From Elysia chlorotica (taxonomy: Eukaryota > Mollusca > Gastropoda > Plakobranchidae), in assembly GCA_003991915.1 (NCBI GenBank), contig RQTK01000014.1, forward strand, positions 385,149-449,148: DNA of 64,000 bases, in the 5' to 3' direction. Positions 22,026 through 33,726 of the stretch are shown in pieces. The notes beneath the pieces are model-generated. The model did not search any database and was not told the origin of the DNA. It was given only the letters and a program-made list of their open reading frames with translations. Position 1 is the stretch's first letter; each line of letters opens with the position of its first letter. The position numbers and the translations under genes are program-made.

Positions 22026-23325
22026 GTAAGTTGTTTTTTTAATTTATTTTAGATTATACTGTTATAACTAATCATTAAATATGTATTTTTACTTTACATA
22101 CCCTATTTTTGGCTTTTATTCACTTTTAACGAAATTTGTGGAAAAAAGTACTACGACCTGGCCAAAAATACTGTCTGGTGGGTCAAAAGTACTGTGAGCC
22201 AAAATTAAGGGTTGGCAGGTCTGTTATGACAATTTTTATTTCCATAACAATTTACTATTGTTATTTGAAGCTGTGTTCCCTCTAATGTTTTTAGCAAGTT
22301 ATGATCAATTATATAAGAGATAAGTTCAATATTTTGTCACTAACATTATGGAATTTTTTTTTCTCTCCTGTTACCTTACTTTCCATCCTGTTACCGTCAT
22401 CATTTCCAGTCATAAAATTATTCCTTTGGTGAGCAGTTATATTTTTACGATGAAATCAGATAATATTGAAATAAACTCAAAATTCAAGGCTTTTCCACCT
22501 TGATACGTTCTTGAATTGTTTTTTAATATGAAACTTAAGCCTTTGAAATGGTTGTTATTACAAAATGTAATAATTTATCACCCTAAGAAATGTGTCTATG
22601 TAAACTCTATGATCTCAAAGTTATTTATGCATCTTTTTTGACTCCTTTACCTCTGAAAACATTTTTGCCTGTTTGAGATCATCTGTTTGAGAGATATGGT
22701 TCATATATTCTTGGTAACAGCACAGACTTTTTTTTACACCTCAAGTTAGAAATACTACCACAGCCATGCCATAAGTAAAGATTAAGCTCTAATTTGTTTC
22801 AGTGGAACCAATAAAGTGTTAGTCAACACTATGATATTCTTGTTTCATTGATTTGAAACATAAATGTTTTTTCAAAATATGTAACAAAAATTTATCATCT
22901 TCCTGAAAACGACCCATATACAATTATCTATTGTCAGATATTTTTGTTATTCCCAATCTGACCTTAAGGAGATGATCAATTGTTCCTCAGGTTCCAATGG
23001 CTTCCTGAAATTTGTCTTTTTTTCTTCTTCTAAATGTGGTCCTTCTTTTGAAAGCAGAAGCTGCATTGTGGCTGGTTTTATTTGACAATGCACACATTTT
23101 TCCTAATCTGCTAGCATTTCTTTCATCAGATGATGGTATTCACCATATTGATTACGGCGTTGATTTATTTGATGGACCAAGTAGCGTCGTCTATTTTTTT
23201 GTCTTTGAGTGCAGCCATTTTAATATCACCCAGTGAAGTATTTCTTCATTCACATACATCTCCTATAACTGAAAGAAACAAAATGAGACGATGCTTCTAG
23301 GCAGCAATAACACGCACCAGGAATT
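22026..23325. other. A+T-rich noncoding stretch
   Basis: No exon or repeat recognised. A short near-duplicate just upstream (21521-21560 and 21650-21700) shares ATGATTAAGG/ATGATCAAGG-TTATATGTAT text. Confidence 0.45.
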
Positions 23326-23327
23326 CG

Positions 23328-23742
23328 TGGGTGGACAACCAGATTACTGGGGAGAATTGGGCGTCTGGTTTCAGAGAGCGATACAAAGACAAGCTGTCCC
23401 TCAGGCAACCCGAAGCAACATCAAGCAACCGGATGCAAGCCTTCAATAAGACCAACGTTGGGAAGTTCTTCAAAAAGCTGTCCAAAGTGATGGAAAAGGG
23501 TTTTACACCTGAGCGAATATGGAACGTCGATGAAACGGGTTGCAACACGGTACAGAAGCCACAACGGCAACTATCAAAAAAAAGGGTGAAAAAAGGGTGA
23601 GTTCCATTGTGTCTCAAGAAAAGGGAATGACAGTGAGACTCTGCGCGGCCATCAATGCAATCGGTAACAGTATCCCTCCGTTCTTGGTTTTCCCGAGAGT
23701 GAACAGCCAGGAACATTGGAGAATAACTGCTCCTCCATGAAG
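23328..23742 (+). pseudogene. Second pogo/Tigger-like transposase fragment
   Basis: The frame reads ITGENWASGFRERYKDKLSL, RQPEATSSNRMQAFNKTNVG and IWNVDETGCNTVQKP (first catalytic Asp of DDE_1), then after a frameshift near 23590 VSSIVSQEKGMTVRLCAAIN and SIPPFLVFPRVNSQEHW. The phrase PEATS..R..AFN and the DETG motif are diagnostic of jerky/pogo transposases. This is a different lineage from the copy at 19.2 kb. Its last part (from 23646) is copied again at 26759, which shows that the fragment was carried inside a later segmental duplication. Second and third catalytic Asp are absent. Confidence 0.8.
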
Positions 23743-25868
23743 CGTCTGCTAGGGACACCCTAAAGCATCTGGGGGATGACCAGCGACAATTTCTTAAGTT
23801 TCTTATCAAGTTGCTAAGAGTGAGAGCCTTGGAAATCTTTTCGTAGATTACTTTGTTGTTGTCATCACCTATTCCAAATTAGCATACCAAGATAGTTAAA
23901 GAAATTCATAGTTCTGGTTTGTCATGTTACCTTTTTTTTTTTAACACAATTTAGGTTTTTTCCTACACTGTGTGACTTTTTTCGTAAAAGTGATTTCAAT
24001 CAAAGAATCAATAGTTGAAAGTAAAGAATTAAATGATAATATTGCATCTTTTTAATTTGCACAGGTCAAAACTAAAATGCGATCATCAACAAATGAAGCG
24101 GCGACACAAGCATTCGAATTGGCCCTGTTGTTTCTAACACAAGTGTTCCCGGACTTTAGCAGTTAGAGACTGAATTGAGGTTTACTGTTTATTTAGGCAA
24201 ATCATGTTAGACCTGTGAACGTTTTCATTACATGTTACCTTTTTTTAAAAACACAATTTAGGTTTTTTCCTACACTGTGTGACTTTTTTTTCGTAAAAGT
24301 GATTTCAATCAAAGAATCAATAGTTGAAAGTAAAGAATTAAATGATAATGTTGCATCTTTTTAATTTGCACAGGTCAAAACTAAAATGCGATCATCATCA
24401 AATGAAGCGGCGACACAAGCATTCGAATTGGCCCTGTTGTTTCTAACGCAGGTGTTCCCGGACTTTAGCAGTTAGAGACTGAATTGAGGTTTACTGTTTA
24501 TTTAGGCAAATCATGTTAGACCTGTGAACGTTTTCATTACATGTTACCTTTTTTTAAAAACACAATTTAGGTTTTTTCCTACACTGTGTGACTTTTTTTT
24601 TCGTAAAAGTGATTTCAATCAAAGAATCAATAGTTGAAAGTAAAGAATTAAATGATAATGTTGCATCTTTTTAATTTGCACAGGTCAAAACTAAAATGCG
24701 ATCATCAACAAATGAACGGCGACACAAGCATTCGAATTGGCCCTGTTGTTTCTGACACAGGTGTTCCCGGACCTAAGCAGTTAGAGACTGAATTGAGGTT
24801 TACTGTTTATTTAGGCAAATCATGTTAGACATGTGAACGTTTTCATTACATGTTACCTTTTTTTTTTTTAACACAATTTAGGTTTTTTTCCTACACACTG
24901 TGACTTTTCGTAAAAGTGATTTCAATCCAAGAATCAATAGTTGAAAGTAAAGAATTAAATGATTGATGATGTTGCGTCTTTTTAATTTGCACAGGTCAAA
25001 ACTAAAATGCGATCATCAACAAATGAAGCGAAACACAAGCATTCGAATTGGCCCTGTTGTTTCTGACACAGGTGTTCCCAGACCTAAGCAGTTAGAGACT
25101 GAATTGAGGTTTACTGTTTATTTAGGCAAATCATGTTAGACCTGTGAACGTTTTCATTACATGTTACCTTTTTTTTTTTAAACACAATTTAGGTTTTTTC
25201 CTACACTGTGTGCTGTGCTGAGAGTCATATACAAGACTAACCGACTTGTCTCAATTGAGGCCTTCCAAGACCACAAACACAAGCATTCGAATTGGCCCTG
25301 TTGTTTCTAACACAGGTGTTACCGGACCTAAGCAGTTAGAGACTGAATTGAGGTTTACTGTTTATTTAGGCAAATCATGTTAGACCTGTGAACGTTTTCA
25401 TTACATGTTACCTTTTTTTTTTTAAACACAATTTAGGTTTTTTCCTACACTGTGTGCTGTGCTGAGAGTCATATACAAGACTAACCGACTTGTCTCAATT
25501 GAGGCCTTCCAAGACCACATTTCTGTATCAGAATCCACAGACATCAAACCATTCGTCTTTGTGTCGGTGGACGGTAGTCCGGACGAGGTTATAATTGTAT
25601 TGTATTAAGAAAACGTGAAAAATGGGCAGTTATAGTTGCCCGTAGGAGGATAGAGAAGTAATACAAGAACATTGAACACTCTCAGAAAAGGCTGTATCCG
25701 TTTGATCAGTAAAAAAAAACAAAAAACATGAGCTGTTAAAAATGCTAACACGAAGAGAATTCAAGAGAAATGGGCATCATACTTGGTCAGAGAAATGGGT
25801 CGGTTGGTTATAGAACTGAGGAAAAGAACGTGCCAATAAAATGCACAAACTTAAAGAACGTATCAAGC
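23646..25868 (+). repeat. Duplicated block, copy A, with internal ~310-bp tandem array
   Basis: From CGGCCATCAATGCAATCGG to ATAAAATGCACAAAC this block recurs at 26759-28120. It contains the 3' piece of the pogo fragment, a spacer, and head-to-tail units whose exon-like start GTCAAAACTAAAATGCG lies at 24065, 24374, 24684 and 24995 (period 309-311). Two further truncated and recombined units end near 25340 and 25530. Each unit carries TTTTTAATTTGCACAG (a good acceptor) followed by a 34-codon frame (VKTKMRSSTNEAATQAFE ... TQVFPDLSS stop). Units 3 and 4 have one-base deletions. Confidence 0.85.
25215..25608 (+). pseudogene. C-terminal fragment of an invertebrate transposon protein (VSVDG motif)
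   Basis: At the end of the tandem array the frame AVLRVIYKTNRLVSIEAFQ, DHISVSESTDIKPFVF, VSVDGSPDEVIIVLY runs to a TAA at 25606-25608. The text PFVFVSVDGxPDE is typical of the end of a large uncharacterised protein family found in repeat-rich invertebrate genomes; the usual PDENP is changed here. The first part (up to QDH) also appears once upstream, fused to a partial array unit (25215-25275), and the whole is repeated at 27700-27868. Transposon origin is inference. Confidence 0.5.
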
Positions 25869-26155
25869 GATATTCGCCTCAACCAGACCCCAACAGGCGA
25901 GGTCGGCACTCATCGATACCCCACGCTTGTGAATATTGCGGGTGCGCCCGAAGAAGAAATAGGGTACGACCCAGGGGCAGCCGGCAGCAGGCACCGCACA
26001 CACAGGCACCAAACCCACAGCCACAGCCACAGATCCCACAGGCCCTACAACCACCTATTGGCCAGGTGGTAGGTCCATCAGCCATGGATATCTTGGTTTC
26101 AGGGCTGGATCAAGTAGGGATTGATCCAGCGTCTGTTCCTTCTGGAACATACTAG
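25841..26155 (+). CDS. Hypothetical basic, Gln/Pro-rich protein fragment
   Basis: An open frame of 104 codons begins MHKLKERIKRYSPQ, contains a CEYCGC motif, an Arg-rich stretch (CARRRNRVRPRG), a Gln/Pro-rich linker (APNPQPQPQIPQALQPP) and ends DILVSGLDQVGIDPASVPS. It starts at the right edge of the duplicated block and uses sequence that is unique to this copy. The composition suggests a disordered, nucleic-acid-binding tail, but no family is recognised and it may be a transposon remnant. G+C content is clearly higher than in the flanks. Confidence 0.3.
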   Translation: MHKLKERIKRYSPQPDPNRRGRHSSIPHACEYCGCARRRNRVRPRGSRQQAPHTQAPNPQPQPQIPQALQPPIGQVVGPSAMDILVSGLDQVGIDPASVPSGTY

Positions 26156-26758
26156 GCCCTGCCGATACGCCTCCTCGAGAATGGCACTCGAGTGAGGCAG
26201 GATTTATGTCGCCACCGTTTGTTTTGTCCTGTTGTCCTGTATATAGTATGTAAATATCTGGATACTCCCTGCCTTCCTCTCTCGATAGGAGATGGAGGAG
26301 TGTGGTGAGTCCCGATCTCGGATATCCCGAGTCGGCTATTCACCTGACAGGACGTCACGTGATCCTTGACTGCCGCGCTGAGAGCCGGCAGTCGATTAGC
26401 AAACTTGTTACTGAAAACACGTATCTGAATCTGACTCAAGACTCAATAACCAAAGTAAGTTTACGTGCTTATACTATACCGGTAGTAAGTTTACTTCACA
26501 CTGTATTGCCCGTAATGTATTTGTCATTTGAAAAAAAATTGAATTCTGGAAAAAAAAAACACATCTATAATATTAAAATAAAATTAATTGGCTTTGCTTT
26601 ATACTAGCTAATAAAGCTTCATTATTCCTTGTTATGAGTGTTTTGGTATTGTTGTTTGTATTGGTGGCAGTGTTGTTGTTGCTTATATTCAATTTGTTTT
26701 ACAACAAAATATTTTTTTTTAATTTACTGGTTATGATTTGTGATCGTTTCTGATCACC
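26156..26758. other. Spacer between duplicated blocks
   Basis: Begins G+C-rich (to about 26420) and ends A+T-rich. No gene or repeat was identified. Confidence 0.45.
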
Positions 26759-28120
26759 CGGCCATCAATGCAATCGGTAACAGTATCCCTCCGTTCTTGG
26801 TTTTCCCGAGAGTGAACAGCCAGGAACATTGGAGAATAACTGCTCCTCCATGAAGCGTCTGCTAGGGACACCCTAAAGCATCTGGGGGATGACCAGCGAC
26901 AATTTCATAAGTTTCTTATCAAGTTGCTAAGAGTGAGAGCCTTGGAAATCTTTTCGTAGATTACTTTGTTGTTGTCATCACCTATTCCAAATTAGCATAC
27001 CAAGATAGTTAAAGAAATTCATAGTTCTGGTTTGTCATGTTACCTTTTTTTTTTAACACAATTTAAGTTTTTTTCCTACACTGTGTGACTTTTTTCGTAA
27101 AAGTAATTTCAATCAAAGAATCAATAGTTGAAAGTAAAGAATTAAATTTTTGATAATGTTGCATCTTTTAAATTTGCACAGGTCAAAACTAAAATGCGAT
27201 TATCAACAAATGAAACGGCAACACAAGCATTTGAATTGGCCCTGTTGTTTCTGACACAGGTGTTCCCGGACCTAAGCAGTTAGAGACTGAATTGAGGTTT
27301 ACTGTTTATTTAGGCAAATCATGTTAGACCTGTGAACGTTTTCATGACATGTTACCTTTTTTTTTTTTTTAAACACAATTTAGGTTTTTTTCCTACACAC
27401 TGTGACTTTTCGTAAAAGTGATTTCAATCCAAGAATCAATAGTTGAAAGTAAAGAATTAAATGATTGATGATGTTGCGTCTTTTTAATTTGCACAGGTCA
27501 AAACTAAAATGCGATCATCAACAAATGAAACGGCGACACAAGCATTCGAATTGGCCCTGTTGTTTCTAACACAGGTGTTCCCGGACCTAAGCAGTTAGAG
27601 ACTGAATTGAGGTTTACTGTTTATTTAGGCAAATCATGTTAGACCTGTGAACGTTTTCATTACATGTTACCTTTTTTTTTTTAAACACAATTTAGGTTTT
27701 TTCCTACACTGTGTGCTGTGCTGAGAGTCATATACAAGACTAACCGACTTGTCTCAATTGAGGCCTTCCAAGACCACATTTCTGTATCAGAATCCACAGA
27801 CATCAAACCATTCGTCTTTGTGTCGGTGGACGGTAGTCCGGACGAGGTTATAATTGTATTGTATTAAGAAAACGTGAAAAATGGGCAGTTATAGTTGCTC
27901 GTAGGAGGATAGAGAAGTAATACAAGAACATTGAACACTCTCAGAAAAGGCAGTATCCGTTTGATCAGTAAAAAAAAAAAAGATGAGCTGTTATAAATGC
28001 TAGCACGAAGAGAATTCAAGAGAAATGGGCATTATACTTGGTCAGAGAATTGGGTCGGTTGGTTATAGAACTGAGGAAAAGAACGTGCCAATAAAATGCA
28101 CAAACGTAAATAACTTATCA
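26759..28120 (+). repeat. Duplicated block, copy B
   Basis: Near-identical to 23646-25868 but with fewer ~310-bp units: exon-like starts at 27181 and 27497 only, then the VSVDG-motif tail (27700-27868) and the AATGGGCAGTTATAGTTG segment. Similarity ends near TATCAAGC at 28120. The shared breakpoints inside the pogo fragment show that one block was copied from the other after the pogo insertion had decayed. Confidence 0.85.
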
Positions 28121-29630
28121 AGCCTCAGTATTTCAAAAACATTTTTGAAGAAACAAAAGAAATAACTGGCATTGAAGAAAATAGGATGCAATAACTCCTG
28201 CATTCGGGATGAAATTGGAAACAATCTTGTTGCACTCTTCTAAAACAAATGGAATATAAGGAAGAGATGAATAAAGAAGTGCAGATTCTAATACAGTACT
28301 TGAAGTGCAGATTCTAATACAGTACTTGAACTTTATTCTATACAGTGTCAACTTGCTGCAGAACATAGCCCTGCAAGCCAATAAGAAAAACAAATCAAAG
28401 AATTTCCTCTTCTAGAGCTATTCCAGAACTCTCATAACATCTCCCATCTGAGATACAAAAACTAAGAGATGAACTGGAGGTCGCAAGAATCAGTCACAAA
28501 ATTGGACACGGTTAGCAGAGCTAATTTTGTCACCCATTATACTTGTTAACATAAAAGGTGAAGCGACCAAACAACAATAGGAGATTACACCAATGGGGTT
28601 GCAAGCAAGAGCCACAGTGAAGATGTCATTTCTGGTTTGTCTGAATTTGACCAATCTGTAAAAAATTGACACAAATCGATATCAGTGCCTATCATATGTA
28701 ATTGTAAACGATGGGTTTTGGGTTCTGGGCTTGAGAGGTGAGAAAGTTGGCATACCAGTGTGGTGTGAAGTACAGCATTGCAATGCCTCAGAGAGTAGGC
28801 CAAGTCAGGACTGGTTGAGAAACTTCCTCAAACAAGCAATTTGTCTCCTTGACGGCCAACACTGTAGTTAAATAGCTATCGGTGTTTCAATTTTGCATTC
28901 ATTGGCTTTATTTAGACCTTGATTAAAACAGTTAGATGAAACAATCCATTTTTGTCTATTGTTATTCATTTAAGAATTTTTTTTTTTTTTTTTTTGGGGG
29001 GGGGCCGCATTTATAAAACATAAAAAGGGAAAACACTACAACCAGAGCAAAATAACTGAGTACATCAAAGGTCTAAGCACACATTTCTTCCTTTCCGCGT
29101 AGGTAATCCAAGTACATGAACTCGAGGCACAAAAATTCAGATAAAGCATAATCAATGAAGTTCCTAATCTTAGTATCCAGAGAATGTGGATAGCATACGT
29201 TAAAAACCATGAACCCGAATAATATAATATGCTTGCTACATGACTGTGCAAACGTATTTTTCACAGTGAACTCAATATTGGGTTTGGAAACCCTACATCA
29301 GATCCCTGCCTGAAATGCGACCGATTAAATCTATAAATATAATTTTCTACAACAAATTACTATTAGCTCCTTGATAAACTGTTTTGTGTGTGTGTGTGCA
29401 TTTTTGATGCATTTACCTTTCTTGTGACCACATTTTTCGTTTCCTTCTTACAGCTTCCCTTGTTTCACCCCGAATCTGCAAAACTCCAGCATGACTACGA
29501 TTTGTGCATTTTGCATGCAAGCAAGGAAAAAAGCGACAAACCCAACCAAAGGCAAAGACAGCACTTTAAAAAAAAAAAACATTCCACCCTTGTAACTTCG
29601 AACAACACCATTTTTCGCCCAGTGTATGAC
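28121..29630. other. Mostly noncoding stretch with a 26-bp tandem repeat
   Basis: AAGTGCAGATTCTAATACAG plus TACTTG is repeated twice in tandem at 28277-28328. Poly-T/poly-G occurs at 28977-29003 and a short (GT)n at 29385. No convincing exon. Confidence 0.45.
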
Positions 29631-29644
29631 CCGTAATATATTTG

Positions 29645-30010
29645 AAGCAATCTCGGTTGGCCTTTCATAAAAACAAGGAGGACAAAGAAGAGCACCCTGA
29701 TAAACTGTTCAAGATCAGGCCTTTGTTCGACCATCTCCAAGAATTTTTTGGTGCTGTATACGAACTACGACACGGGCCTGCAATGGATGAGTGGTCGTGG
29801 GTCGTTTCGTCAGTTCACTCCGAGCAAGCCAATACGGTATGGTATGAAGATGTACTTGTGTTGTGAGAGTGGGAGTGGCTATGTCAGAAACATGGAGAAA
29901 AAAGGCAGGGAGGAAGGTAGGCCACAATCCTAAAGTCGTCGAGCGACTGACTGGTGACTTTGAAGGGAAGGGCCACACAAGGCACACCGACAGTTTTCTC
30001 ACCTCAGTGT
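29645..30010 (+). pseudogene. piggyBac-like transposase fragment 1
   Basis: Readable in two frames. DKLFKIRPLFDHLQEFFGAV comes first, then, after a shift near 29755, SGRGSFRQFTPSKPIRYGMK, YLCCESGSGYVRNM, then VERLTGDFEGKGHTRHTDSF. These match, in order, the KxYKIRPLxDHL, GRxSxxQYxPxKPxxxGxK, CESxxGY and GKGHTxYTDxFY motifs of piggyBac (DDE_Tnp_1_7) transposases. The first catalytic Asp survives as MDE just before the shift and the second as TDSF. The C-terminal half is lost. Piggybac elements target TTAA sites; no intact termini were identified. Confidence 0.75.
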
Positions 30011-30034
30011 CTAACTCAAAAGCAAACAGAGGTT

Positions 30035-30641
30035 TTAATGGATGTATTCAATGCAGATGAGGAAGAAAAAGAAATAAAACTAAGAAAAGACAAGTTTAAT
30101 CAGTTTGATGACAAAGTGCGATTTACCTACATGTCATTAGAGGGACAAGCTAATGTTGCAGCCTCAAATTGTTGCAAAGTTATTCAAATAGTTAGCAAAA
30201 GTCTATTCCATAAGAAAGAAACAACATACAAATCTGGGTCTGGAAGCAAACAGCATAAAACGTGGTACCTTTACAAATTTATGTTGTTACTGCTGCCCTT
30301 TACTGAGGATCTTAATTCCTCGACAACATCAAATTTACTCGAGAGGCTTGATACCGACATGCCAGGTCCATGATGCCAGCTTGGACACTCCGCCTGATAT
30401 TGATATAGCACCACAGGCGGCAGCTGATATGCAGGCTGCTCCAAGCCCAAGTCTAGATCCACAGCCTGGTCCAAGTAATTCCGCCATGCATAGGCCGACC
30501 ACGCACAATGACAGAAAAAGACGATATCCTGCATTTCCTCAAAGCTGAGCTTCACAATCGGTTTCCCCATTTGATGTGGCTCTGTTGGATGCCTTGAAGA
30601 TTCTTCAGCAGGTTGAGATGGTTAAGGAACGTGATCCTTAA
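30035..30641 (+). pseudogene. MADF-like fragment with BESS-proximal tail
   Basis: The frame MDVFNADEEEKEIKLRKDKF then KTWYLYKFMLLLLPFTEDLN (ending STTSNL) resembles the end of a MADF DNA-binding domain, where a SGSG loop precedes W-Y-YxxLxFLxPF. After a frameshift near 30350 there is a Pro/Gln-rich linker (APSPSLDPQPGPSNSA) and, after an in-frame stop, FDVALLDALKILQQVEMVKE, which resembles the region before a BESS motif. MADF proteins of this layout accompany Harbinger-type transposases and also occur as host transcription factors. The breaks and the surrounding elements favour a transposon relic. Confidence 0.5.
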
Positions 30642-30818
30642 GTGGAGAAAATAGAAAGATTTGCTTGTGGTTGTAGTAAGAAGAAGTTGGCTTCTGGAGA
30701 GACTGGTTGTATCAAACAGTTCACAGGTGATTGGATTTTCAACCAAAGGATATCACTTTCTCATTACCTTTAAGTTGATGTTGTTTGTAAGGGGAGTAGG
30801 TGCACATGATTAAAACCA

Positions 30819-31341
30819 GGCTAAGTCTACTGACTCAGTGATAAAAAAGGGAAGTTTGAAAATCAAGAGAGAGACATAATAAAATCTGAGAAGACTGATT
30901 TTTTGTGTTTCCTTTCATGCTAATGGCAGAAAGCAAATATTTTTTATACTATTCACCCATTGCAGAAACAAAGGACTACTACATAAAGGGTCTCCTTGAT
31001 TCGCATGGCGTGGCAGACTCCCAAATGACGCAACAAAAGCGAGCGAGTCGACGGACAGAAAGAGTGATAAAGAGGAGGAAAGGCTAAGTCTACTGACTCA
31101 GTGATAAAAAAGGGAAGTTTGAAAATCAAGAGAGACATAGTAAAATCCGATAAGACTGATTTTTTGTGTTTCCTTTCATGCTAATGGCAGAAAGCAAATA
31201 TTTTTTATACTATTCACCCATTGCAGAAACAAAGGACTACTACATAAAGGGTCTCCTTGATTCGCATGGCGTGGCAGACTCCCAAATGACGCAACAAAAG
31301 CGAGCGAGTCGACGGACAGAAAGAGTGATAAAGAGGAGGAC
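30819..31341 (+). repeat. 263-bp tandem duplication carrying an open frame
   Basis: Two head-to-tail copies begin GGCTAAGTCTACTGACTCAG at 30819 and 31082. Each contains the same 57-codon frame MFPFMLMAESKYFLYYSPIA through SHGVADSQMTQQKRASRRTE. Only a few bases differ, so the event is recent. The second copy leads into TYMLMDNPVCRPAFLFLL and a GTAAGT donor, so the downstream copy looks like the original exon end. Confidence 0.85.
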
Positions 31342-32545
31342 GTACATGCTCATGGACAATCCTGTTTGCAGACCAGCTTTCTTGTTTCTGCTCCGGTAAG
31401 TGTCAGATTGAATTTTATAATAATTGCAAGAATTTCAAATGGCCAAACTTTGGCTAATCTTACCGCTTGATACAGAAAAAATGCTTTGCAAACCCAATTC
31501 AGTGGTCTCCAACCTGTCACTTTGATTCGGAAAAGGAAATACTTAAAGACTTTATTAAAGTACCTTTTAAACAAAGGAATTCATTATTAATCAGTGAAAA
31601 CGCCTTTGGCTGACTAAAATATTTTTTTCTTAAAAGAAAAGGACTTCTAAATCATTATTTCCGCAACTCCATTTATTTCAGCCTGGGGAAAGGTAGACTG
31701 AATGCTATACAAAAAATGTCCCTTGAGGGAAAAGTTAAAGGGAAGCGGGGTGGCAGGGACATCAACAACAAAGCCTGCAGTGCAGAGGAGACTGAGAGAA
31801 TTGTAACATTCATTAAGTCATTTGCAGAGGACCACGGTCTTGCTTTGCCTGGTCGGATTCATGACTATCACCGCACGGGGCTCAAACTTCTGGCATCTCA
31901 TTGGACTAAGAAGAAAGTCTGGACCCAATTTAAACAAGCCTCTGAGAAGACAGGTGAGGCTTTTTATTACCACAATAAATTTTTGTAACTTTTTTAACAA
32001 TTGTTTTTTTTTTTTTGGAAGGTTGGACTTCTTTTTCTATCCTCTTGATATTTACAGTTTTTGTTAAAAGCATTAATTTGGCCATACCTCCATGTGCTCT
32101 TTGTTAGATCGCTCAGACAAACAGTATTTAAAAAAATGGTGTATCATTAATAATGGAACCATCTGAAAATATTAAAAACAAAAATTGTGTCAAAGTTGGC
32201 ACGAATTGCATTTTAATGTTTCTTCCAATGCCCTCACCTCTCATATATACAAATCATGGTAGATCAGAAATATTTTTCTTTCTTCTTTTTTTGTATTTCT
32301 GAAGGTAAACAAAAAGAGGGAGCTGTACAATAGTTATGTTCAGGCATCCAAGAGACAGGTGTCAAGAGACATCTGTTACAGAGCTTGTTCAGTCTGTGTC
32401 ATGCAGCCGTAACATGTCAATGATGTACGCTTTTGATTTTGTCCAGCAGGTGCATCTTCCAGGTTCACCTGTGCAGCCTGGGCCCATTTATTTTTTAATC
32501 CCAAGAAAAAGTGGTTTATTTCAGTCTTCATGCACCTCCTGCTTT
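31310..32545 (+). pseudogene. Large uncharacterised transposon-type protein, exon remnants
   Basis: Three consecutive exon-like pieces. Piece 1 ends PVCRPAFLFLL before GTAAGT (31399). Piece 2 (31682-31952) has an acceptor TTTATTTCAG, reads KRGGRDINNKACSAEETERI, IVTFIKSFAEDHGLALPGRI and KLLASHWTKKKVWTQFKQA, and ends at GTGAGG. Piece 3 (32300-32545) reads LYNSYVQASKRQVSRD and, in another frame, AFDFVQQVHLPGSPVQPGPI then YFLIPRKSGLF. The series (xFLxxYAExxxLxLPGRxP..., TKxxVWxxY, FDxAQQVHxPxxPxQPGPIYFxxPRKCGxFG) is that of a very common invertebrate repeat-encoded protein with no agreed name. The C-terminal half is missing and piece 3 is shifted. Confidence 0.55.
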
Positions 32546-32559
32546 CCAAGGCTTCATAG

Positions 32560-33555
32560 CCTGAAGGTGGGAACGTTTTCTCTAATGCATGAAGCCTCGG
32601 AAACCAGGAGGTGGATGAAGACTTTCACATCTGCTCACATTCCCTACAATGAACGCCTTTACTTCAAGCAGTACATCACGGGAAAGCCAATTCCCAGGGG
32701 CACCAAGGTCTGGTGTGCTGCTGATCCAACCAACTGGTACATGTGAATGTCTATACGGGCATGTCTTCTTCGCCTATGTCGCAGTTCTGACCATTACCAC
32801 CATTATAAAGGTTGGTGAGAAATTTCTGGAAACTTACACCACTTGCACTATGACAATTTATTTTCGGGTAGCGGAGGATCTCCTGGCTTGCCACACTTCC
32901 TACTGCAGCACCCCCCGACCTGGAGGAAAGGCTGGCCAGTAGAGCTCAGTCATACCAGCACCAACAAGATGGCCGCAGGAGAAGTGAGAATGATGACGAG
33001 GGAGGCTTGTGGCGACAGACGGAAGGTATCTGTCCTCTCCACCAACAGCCCTGCTTCACTCCAGTCTGTTCGTAGAAGTGGGAAACGAGATTTTGAGACA
33101 GCAGCTGGCCCATCCAGCGTGCTGCTCTACAACAAGTCCATTTTGGAGTGGATCTTGTAGATCAGTTCCGTGCATACCAAAGTGTGGGCAGCCCCAGTGT
33201 GAAATGGTGGAGATACCTGATTTGGTTCATCATTCAGATTTAGCTGGTGAATGCTTCGTTTTCTCTACGGCCTAGCAAACTGTCCCCTTCCTAACAACGG
33301 AAGACGTTATGGTACCAAGCAATTTCGGGTATCCGTGTGCCATGGACTTGCGGCAGGTAATGTATCAAAAGATAAGCGCAGGGTCCACCTCGGTGCCTCT
33401 ACTGTTAGTGTTGGTTCAACCCGCTCAGTGCAGCATCAGCTTTATCGTCTCCATGAGAGGAAGGCTGCCTGCTACCGGTGCCAGGACCAACAGCGCCAGA
33501 ACGTTGAGACCACATATGGCTGCACTATCTGCAAGATCCACATCAGTTTTTAGCT
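32560..33555 (+). pseudogene. piggyBac-like transposase fragment 2
   Basis: Reads RLYFKQYITGKPIPRGTKVW followed by CAADPTNWYMCEC (the GRLxFKQYxxxKPxxxGxKxW signature), then in other frames PSSVLLYNKSM with VDLVDQFRAYQSVGSPSVKW and WRYLIWFIIQISLVNAFVFS. The last two are the C-terminal catalytic-Asp block (GVDLxDQxRxYYxxGRxxxKWWxxxFxxLxxxxxxNAxIL). The end has a Cys-rich knuckle: ACYRCQDQQRQN then YGCTICKI. Several shifts and stops. The sequence differs enough from fragments 1 and 3 to be a separate family. Confidence 0.75.
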
Positions 33556-33726
33556 ATGTAAAAAAATGTTTTTTGCTTTGGTAGCTGAGCTGTTTGAAAT
33601 ATTGTTTACTGTAAGTCTAAACTTGCATTCTTCTCTGATTCCTGAGTAAGTATTGAATTTTGAAAACAAATAAAAAAGAAGGCTAACCGTTTTTTTTCTT
33701 TTTTCTTTTTTATATCTTCCACGTCA

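Noticed and set aside
23297..23809. 170-codon minus-strand frame over the second pogo fragment
   Set aside because: It is the antisense of a recognisable transposase frame with no independent motif.
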